NCBI GenBank assembly: GCA_011048645.1 | Contig: DSDR01000172.1 | Span: 1 to 41,375, forward strand | Origin: Phycisphaerales bacterium | GTDB lineage: Bacteria > Planctomycetota > Phycisphaerae > Sedimentisphaerales > Anaerohalosphaeraceae | Direction of reading: 5' to 3' | DNA length: 41,375 nucleotides | Shown here: one piece after another, positions 40,857-41,375 of the stretch | Layout: every line of letters begins with the position of its first letter | How positions within the stretch are numbered: position 1 is the first letter of the stretch | Position numbers and translations under genes: made by a program | The notes under the pieces: model-generated | Databases searched by the model: none | The model's input: only the letters and a program-made list of their open reading frames with translations | What the model was told of the DNA's origin: nothing

Positions 40857-41375
40857 TTAGATTTGCGTATCCTTCCTGATCTCTTTGCGAATCAGAACAT
40901 ACAACGTTAACACCGCCGCGGCCGCGAATGCCAGCGCACTCCAGCGATGGGCCTCAAAAAGCCATTCCTGCCCTTTCGTGCCGAACAGCGTGGTCATACT
41001 GATGACCATCGTCAGCGTCAACGGCAGCGACAACGCCGTTAAGAGCCAGAAGCCCGCTTTCGGCGCGGCCGAACAGTCGGTCAGCCAGCAGGCGTTTTTG
41101 TTTTTTCGGTTTTTCCACAAGTCGGCCAGGTGCTCGGCGTCGTGCTTAACCAGTCGATATCGCTCGGCGCCGGTTACGACCACCACCGCCGCACAGGCAA
41201 TAAAAATCGGTGCAAATGTCGCGTGAAGCATCAGCCAGTATCCTTCCAGCCGTCCGCCCAGCAGCGGCGGCAGAAAACCGGTCAGCAGCAGCACGGCAAA
41301 ACTGAGCAAGCCAAATAAAAACGCCAGCTTCCGCAGCCGCCCGCCCCAATTAAGCGATTGCTCCAGAAACAGCAA
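40857..41375 (-). CDS. Four-helix membrane protein, possible b-type cytochrome, N-terminus outside window
   Basis: At least 172 residues; the frame is still open at the right edge, so the true start lies beyond it. Four membrane helices are seen. Candidate haem-ligand histidines are in WLMLHATFAPIFIACAAVVVV (second helix) and FEAHRWSALAFAAAAVLTLYVL (fourth helix), a layout like cytochrome b561/gamma-type subunits. Haem binding is inferred from these two positions only. It might pass electrons between quinone and a periplasmic partner. It sits upstream of the NCS1 permease in the same operon. Confidence 0.6.
   Translation of the reverse strand: MLFLEQSLNWGGRLRKLAFLFGLLSFAVLLLTGFLPPLLGGRLEGYWLMLHATFAPIFIACAAVVVVTGAERYRLVKHDAEHLADLWKNRKNKNACWLTDCSAAPKAGFWLLTALSLPLTLTMVISMTTLFGTKGQEWLFEAHRWSALAFAAAAVLTLYVLIRKEIRKDTQI

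Noticed and set aside
1..41375. CRISPR arrays, prophage or insertion sequences
   Set aside because: No regularly spaced repeats, transposase, integrase or phage structural genes are visible; the only tandem repeat is the 226-bp duplication at 20853-21304.

Overview
The window looks like a chromosomal segment from a planctomycete, most likely class Phycisphaerae (Sedimentisphaerales-like). Support comes from a pseudopilin-like protein with the planctomycete FTLIEL start and a C-terminal H-X9-DG motif (4609-5493), an intergenic element of CGAAATCC / GGATTTCG type (9282-9423), an Agl23-like GT-C protein, and multi-domain GH127 enzymes. This placement is inference from gene content; there is no rRNA in the window. 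GC content is moderate, coding density is high, and no phage, IS element or CRISPR array was seen.

Layout. (1) 1-4.3 kb, minus strand: class I aminotransferase, large GT-C-like membrane protein, GT2 glycosyltransferase (cut by the window edge). (2) 4.6-5.5 kb: pseudopilin-like protein. (3) 5.7-12.9 kb, minus strand: a four-gene Cu/Ag-type efflux operon in the order outer-membrane factor, adaptor (CusB-like), YHS lipoprotein, RND pump (CusA-like). The adaptor carries two heavy-metal-binding domains plus a YHS domain. (4) 13.1 kb: tRNA-Val(GAC) with a strong promoter, then about 440 bp of unassigned DNA. (5) 13.6-15.9 kb: small membrane protein, Fe-S-flavoprotein-like protein, DegT-family aminotransferase. 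(6) 16-20.8 kb: a 1578-aa secreted protein with two GH127 modules and an F5/8C-like domain. (7) 20.85-27.6 kb, plus strand: an iron regulon with a DtxR-type regulator whose promoter and 5' end are tandemly duplicated, then feoA, feoB, hemP, a porin with a disturbed signal peptide, an FMN-binding-domain protein and an OprB-type porin. (8) 27.65-29.6 kb: small membrane protein and Na/Pi symporter with PhoU domain. (9) 29.9-34 kb, minus strand: SSS symporter, galactokinase-like kinase, EEP-family lipoprotein. (10) 34.35-35.9 kb, plus strand: GT2 and SDR. (11) 35.9-39.2 kb, minus strand: a discoidin-like lipoprotein and a fusion of an Agl23-like membrane protein with an ApbE flavin transferase. 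(12) 39.4-41.4 kb, minus strand: NCS1 permease and a b-type-cytochrome-like membrane protein (cut by the window edge).

Functional themes. Two metal systems dominate. The iron block is tied together by palindromes of the form TTAGG-N4-CCTAA in the promoter spacer of the regulator and just before feoB. The copper block has related TTCCTACT-type sites before its first gene and before the adaptor gene. Carbohydrate use is represented by GH127, OprB porin, sugar symporter and galactokinase. The most unusual items are the Agl23-ApbE fusion, the duplicated DtxR promoter with one damaged operator, and the metal-domain-rich adaptor with a sister YHS lipoprotein. The window also holds a possible ApbE substrate, the FMN-binding protein in the iron operon, although no direct link between the two is shown.
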